The notes beneath the pieces are model-generated. The model worked only from the letters and a program-made list of their open reading frames with translations. It did no database searches and was not told the DNA's origin. DNA of 36,257 nucleotides from Gammaproteobacteria bacterium (lineage in GTDB: Bacteria; Pseudomonadota; Gammaproteobacteria; GCA-2400775), in the NCBI GenBank assembly GCA_002400905.2, contig NVRQ02000044.1, positions 1 to 36,257 of the forward strand, given 5' to 3'. This document shows, piece after piece, positions 33,259 to 36,257 of this stretch; the first letter of the stretch is position 1, and every line of letters starts with the position of its first letter. Made by a program: the position numbers and the translations under genes.

Positions 33259-35856
33259 ATGAAAAACAAGCTTAAGTTATTAAATAAGTCCGGTCAGGGT
33301 GCTGGCTCATTCCTCTCGACGCAGACTGCCCATCAGGCAAAATTTAGTATTCAAGGTTTACTATGGATGCTAGCGCTTATTGCTGTTGCGGCCATTCTTG
33401 CTGCCGGCGCCGGCGCCTACGTCTTACTGACTGAGCATTTTACCCAGCGTTACGAACAACAAAATGATGCCGATGCCAATGCAATAGGCCGTGAGCTGTC
33501 TAATTATTTTGTGCGTTTTCATTCACGCATAGAAATTCTTGCCGATGATCCCGTCGCTGAGCAGGCATTGGAGAACGTCAATACGGATGCTTTGCATCAA
33601 CGTGAGGCGGAGATTGCGGTGCTTTTTCCTGAAGCAATGCGGGTTATGTTGTTGCCGGCAAATATTGTGCGATCTGCTCGCCCTAGTGATTTCCCTGAGC
33701 TTGGCTTTGCTGATATCGATTTACTTGATTCACATACTCGAGGCATAACCCCCCCGTTAGAAAGCCATCAATTTGGTAGCGAATACGGACATATCGATTT
33801 TGTTAATCGTATAGACAGTCGCTCCAACCGTAGTTTGTTAGGATTTTTGTTGATCAGCTTTAAAGACGACTTTCTTGATGACGTGGTTAAGGAGATGTCG
33901 CAATATGGTGGCGGCTATTTTGAGTTGCAACAACCCTTGGCAAAAGGTAAGCCATTGGTATTGGCTAAGCACGGCGATGTTGCATTGGCACAAGCGAGGA
34001 ATATGCTTGAACGGCCGGTAGACGGAACGGCTTGGCGACTACATTATTTCCCTCCTGCACCGGCATCATTGGGTTTTGAGTTGAACTCACAAAACTACGC
34101 AATGATCTTTCTTGGCGCAGCGTTGGTATTGCTGATAGTCGTCGTGGTGTTCGCACGATTGATTGCGAGTATGGTGCGCAAAGACTTGAGTAATATCGTA
34201 TCACTGGTGCGCGATATGGTGGCAGGACGATTGTTGCGGCAATTCAGTGAACTACGTTTGCGTAATTTTGTTAGTACGTATGATGCGATTAGCCGCATAG
34301 ATGTAGACATGTCGCCAACACCCATTTCGCTAGGGACTTCCAACGAAAATGGCAACGAAGAGGGTGAGTATGAGCACGCTGAAATACCGAGCTCAGGTTT
34401 TGAAACCATTGATTTGATTTTTCAAGATAATGCTGCCTCAGTGGCTGAGGATATTGTCCCGGTAGTAAAATTGCAGCAAGGCCGACAGGTGCCTGCAGGT
34501 ATTTTTAAAGCCTATGATATTTGCGGTATTGTTGGTGAAACGTTAACTACGGATTTAGTCGTCGATATTGGCCGCGCGTTTGGCAGCGAAGCCTATTCAC
34601 TCGGACAGCAAACGGTTGCCGTTGCGCGTGATGGTCGTTTATCAAGTCCAGAATTACTCAATGCCTTAATAAAGGGTTTGATAGAGAGTGGTCGCGACGT
34701 TATTAATTTAGGCTTGGTGCCAACACCGGTGCTCTATTTTGCGACGAATTATATGAGTACCGCATCGGGCGTGGTGGTGACAGGTAGTCATCATCCATCG
34801 AACAGTAATGGTTTGAAGATGGTGTTAAAGGGCGAGACACTTTCCGGTGAAACCATGCAGGCCTTACGTACCCGTATTGAACATGGCGACTTTCAAACGG
34901 GTGTTGGTAGCATTGAAGAGGTTGATATTGTTTCGGACTATATTGAAAGTATCGTTGGCGATATTGAGCTATCTCGGCCGCTTAAAGTAATTGTTGATTG
35001 CGGTAACGGGGCCGCGGGTGATTTGGCACCACGTTTGCTCCGAAGCTTAGGCTGTGAAGTTATTGAGCTGTATTGTGAGATTGATGGAAATTTTCCGCAC
35101 CATCTTCCCGATCCAAGCCAACCAGAAAACCTCAGTGACGTGATTGAGGCAGTCATGATTAATGACGCCGACCTGGGCCTTGCATTTGATGGTGATGGTG
35201 ATCGGCTTGGTGTTATCGATTCACGTGGCAACGTGATATGGACTGATCGCCAAATGGTGTTGTATGCCAAAGACGTGATTAGTCGTAATCCGGGCGCGGA
35301 GATTATCTATGACGTTAAGTGCTCGCGTCATTTAGGTGCTGCCATCAAGAGTTTTGGTGGCAAGCCAGTGATGTGGAAAACGGGTCATTCGCTCATTAAG
35401 GCACGTATGAAACAAACGGGTGCGCTACTTGCTGGTGAAATGAGCGGCCATATCTATTTCCAGGAGCGTTGGTATGGTTTCGATGATGCGCTTTATACGG
35501 CGGCGCGTTTGCTTGAGATCGTCGCCAGTGACTTGCGCAGTAGTTACGAGCTGTTTGCCGAGGTTCCGAATGGGGTTCGCACGCCGGAGCTAAAGCTTGA
35601 AATGGATGACGCGACCCGCGCCAATTTTATGCGAAATTTAGTTGCCGCAGCAAACTTCCCTGATGCGAGCATTATTACTATTGATGGTTTGCGTGTTGAG
35701 TTCGAAGATGGTTGGGGGCTGGTTCGTGCATCGAATACTACGCCGTGCTTGGTGATTCGCTTTGAAGGGGACAACCCTTCGTCGTTAAAGCGTATCCAAG
35801 GTGAGTTTCGCCAATTGATGTTAGGACTTGATTCAACGCTCCTACTTCCGTTCTAA
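33259..35856 (+). CDS. algC: Long-form phosphomannomutase/phosphoglucomutase AlgC
   Basis: The C-terminal part (about residues 408-865) is a full alpha-D-phosphohexomutase: IFKAYDICGIVGE, the phosphoserine loop TGSHHPSNSNG (Ser510), the metal loop DGDGDR (Asp644, 646, 648), the sugar-binding GEMSGHIYF and the phosphate-binding RASNTTPCLVIRFE. It makes mannose-1-P and glucose-1-P for polysaccharides and LPS. The first 400 residues form a separate module: two transmembrane helices (about 33-57 and 277-300) enclosing a roughly 220-residue periplasmic domain, then an acidic linker. Long AlgC proteins of this kind occur in Pseudomonas. The function of the N-terminal part is not established. A 67-nt AT-rich leader precedes it. 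Confidence 0.94.
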   Translation: MKNKLKLLNKSGQGAGSFLSTQTAHQAKFSIQGLLWMLALIAVAAILAAGAGAYVLLTEHFTQRYEQQNDADANAIGRELSNYFVRFHSRIEILADDPVAEQALENVNTDALHQREAEIAVLFPEAMRVMLLPANIVRSARPSDFPELGFADIDLLDSHTRGITPPLESHQFGSEYGHIDFVNRIDSRSNRSLLGFLLISFKDDFLDDVVKEMSQYGGGYFELQQPLAKGKPLVLAKHGDVALAQARNMLERPVDGTAWRLHYFPPAPASLGFELNSQNYAMIFLGAALVLLIVVVVFARLIASMVRKDLSNIVSLVRDMVAGRLLRQFSELRLRNFVSTYDAISRIDVDMSPTPISLGTSNENGNEEGEYEHAEIPSSGFETIDLIFQDNAASVAEDIVPVVKLQQGRQVPAGIFKAYDICGIVGETLTTDLVVDIGRAFGSEAYSLGQQTVAVARDGRLSSPELLNALIKGLIESGRDVINLGLVPTPVLYFATNYMSTASGVVVTGSHHPSNSNGLKMVLKGETLSGETMQALRTRIEHGDFQTGVGSIEEVDIVSDYIESIVGDIELSRPLKVIVDCGNGAAGDLAPRLLRSLGCEVIELYCEIDGNFPHHLPDPSQPENLSDVIEAVMINDADLGLAFDGDGDRLGVIDSRGNVIWTDRQMVLYAKDVISRNPGAEIIYDVKCSRHLGAAIKSFGGKPVMWKTGHSLIKARMKQTGALLAGEMSGHIYFQERWYGFDDALYTAARLLEIVASDLRSSYELFAEVPNGVRTPELKLEMDDATRANFMRNLVAAANFPDASIITIDGLRVEFEDGWGLVRASNTTPCLVIRFEGDNPSSLKRIQGEFRQLMLGLDSTLLLPF

Positions 35857-35865
35857 TAGCGTAAT

Positions 35866-36131
35866 GGGCACCTCTATTCATTGCTTATGGCCTCTGCCTG
35901 ATCTGAAGCGTGCAGAGGCAAGGCGCACAACCCGCTGATAAGGCTGGTTGCCTTATCAGCGGGTTGTAACGCAGCAGACGCGTGCTTCAGATTACGCCCT
36001 ACGGGGCTTACAGACGAGTCCAGGCTCGGCGTTATCATTGCTTAACAGGCCACAAGCCTGCCTGCGCAATGATGCCTTGATCCTGAACTCGTCTGTAAGC
36101 CAGAGACCATAAGCAATTAATAGAGGTGCCC
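35866..36131. mobile_element. MITE-like element D with tandem hairpins after algC
   Basis: Element of 266 bp. Terminal inverted repeats of 31 bp (35866-35896 and 36101-36131) begin GGGCACCTCTATT and match at 29 positions. Inside are several stem-loops: GCCTCTGC/GCAGAGGC (35890-35919), a perfect 18-bp stem with 5-nt loop (35927-35967), GCCC/GGGC (35995-36006), and a 20-bp stem with one mismatch (36005-36024 with 36082-36101) that encloses smaller stems. CTAA occurs right after the right end (36132-36135) and also at the algC stop (35853-35856), nine bases before the left end. No coding potential was seen. Confidence 0.8.
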
Positions 36132-36151
36132 CTAAGAAGGATTACAAAAAA

Positions 36152-36256
36152 TCAGAGATTAAGCTGACCTTGCTTCCCAGTGCCCTTGGGCCGCGACGTG
36201 CCATCGGGGTACATTTTTCGTCGACTGTAGAATTGATGAATAGACTCTTTAATTAA
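36152..36256 (-). CDS. Possible 3' end of an unidentified gene (partial)
   Basis: On the minus strand one frame is open from the window edge to a TGA at 36152-36154. It gives 34 residues ending SRRKMYPDGTSRPKGTGKQ plus GQLNL. The other two minus frames carry stops near the edge. The fragment is basic and glycine-rich. I do not recognise it, and such a short open stretch can arise by chance. If real, it converges on algC, with element D between them. In Pseudomonas argB follows algC; no argB is visible here. Confidence 0.25.
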   Translation of the reverse strand, partial: LIKESIHQFYSRRKMYPDGTSRPKGTGKQGQLNL

Positions 36257-36257
36257 A

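Noticed and set aside
35866-36131. Element D as an integron attC site or CRISPR repeat
   Set aside because: There are no attC core sites, no integrase and no repeated spacers. Long terminal inverted repeats fit a MITE-like element better.

Overview
The window is a chromosomal housekeeping segment of a gammaproteobacterium with moderate (by eye mid-40s %) GC. The evidence is the complete dcw (division and cell wall) cluster in gammaproteobacterial order, an LpoA/DolP outer-membrane lipoprotein block, a meso-diaminopimelate type MurE, a SecA with the zinc-binding tail, and a dut-algC pair with a Pseudomonas-like long AlgC. Gene order resembles Pseudomonas and relatives (dciA rather than secM between lpxC and secA; argJ after secA; rpmB/rpmG, radC, coaBC, dut, algC together). 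I cannot name a genus from this alone.

Layout. 1-3620: sspB (+) meets dolP, yraN and lpoA (all -). 3680-4970: rsmI and the RNase P RNA gene rnpB (+). 5099-21686: mraZ, rsmH, ftsL, ftsI, murE, murF, mraY, murD, ftsW, murG, murC, murB, ddl, ftsQ, ftsA. These are tightly packed, many with 1-8 nt start/stop overlaps, and they follow a strong sigma70-type promoter and a three-copy MraZ operator. 21904-24136: ftsZ and lpxC. 24400-28820: dciA (-), secA and argJ (+). 28863-30077: a membrane fatty-acid desaturase, then a bidirectional terminator. 30150-31387: rpmG, rpmB and radC (-). 31502-35856: coaBC, dut, algC (+). 35857-36257: a large inverted-repeat element and the possible end of a minus-strand reading frame.

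The genes cover peptidoglycan precursor synthesis (murA absent; murB-G, mraY, ddl), septal synthesis (ftsI, ftsW, ftsL, ftsQ), the Z-ring (ftsA, ftsZ), lipid A commitment (lpxC), export (secA), replicative helicase loading (dciA), and nucleotide, coenzyme A and sugar-phosphate metabolism.

The least ordinary content is between genes. Four small non-coding elements with terminal inverted repeats (MITE-like), plus one remnant, lie just after gene 3' ends. Two of them (after ftsA and after lpxC) are flanked by CTAG duplications in which the TAG is the stop codon of the gene. A third is flanked by TCTTA, which contains the yraN stop. A fourth, after algC, may use CTAA containing that gene's stop. 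Two elements with unrelated ends share an internal core in which a 33-bp block is perfectly conserved but inverted. No phage, CRISPR, tRNA or defence genes were seen, and the protein-coding part is otherwise conventional.
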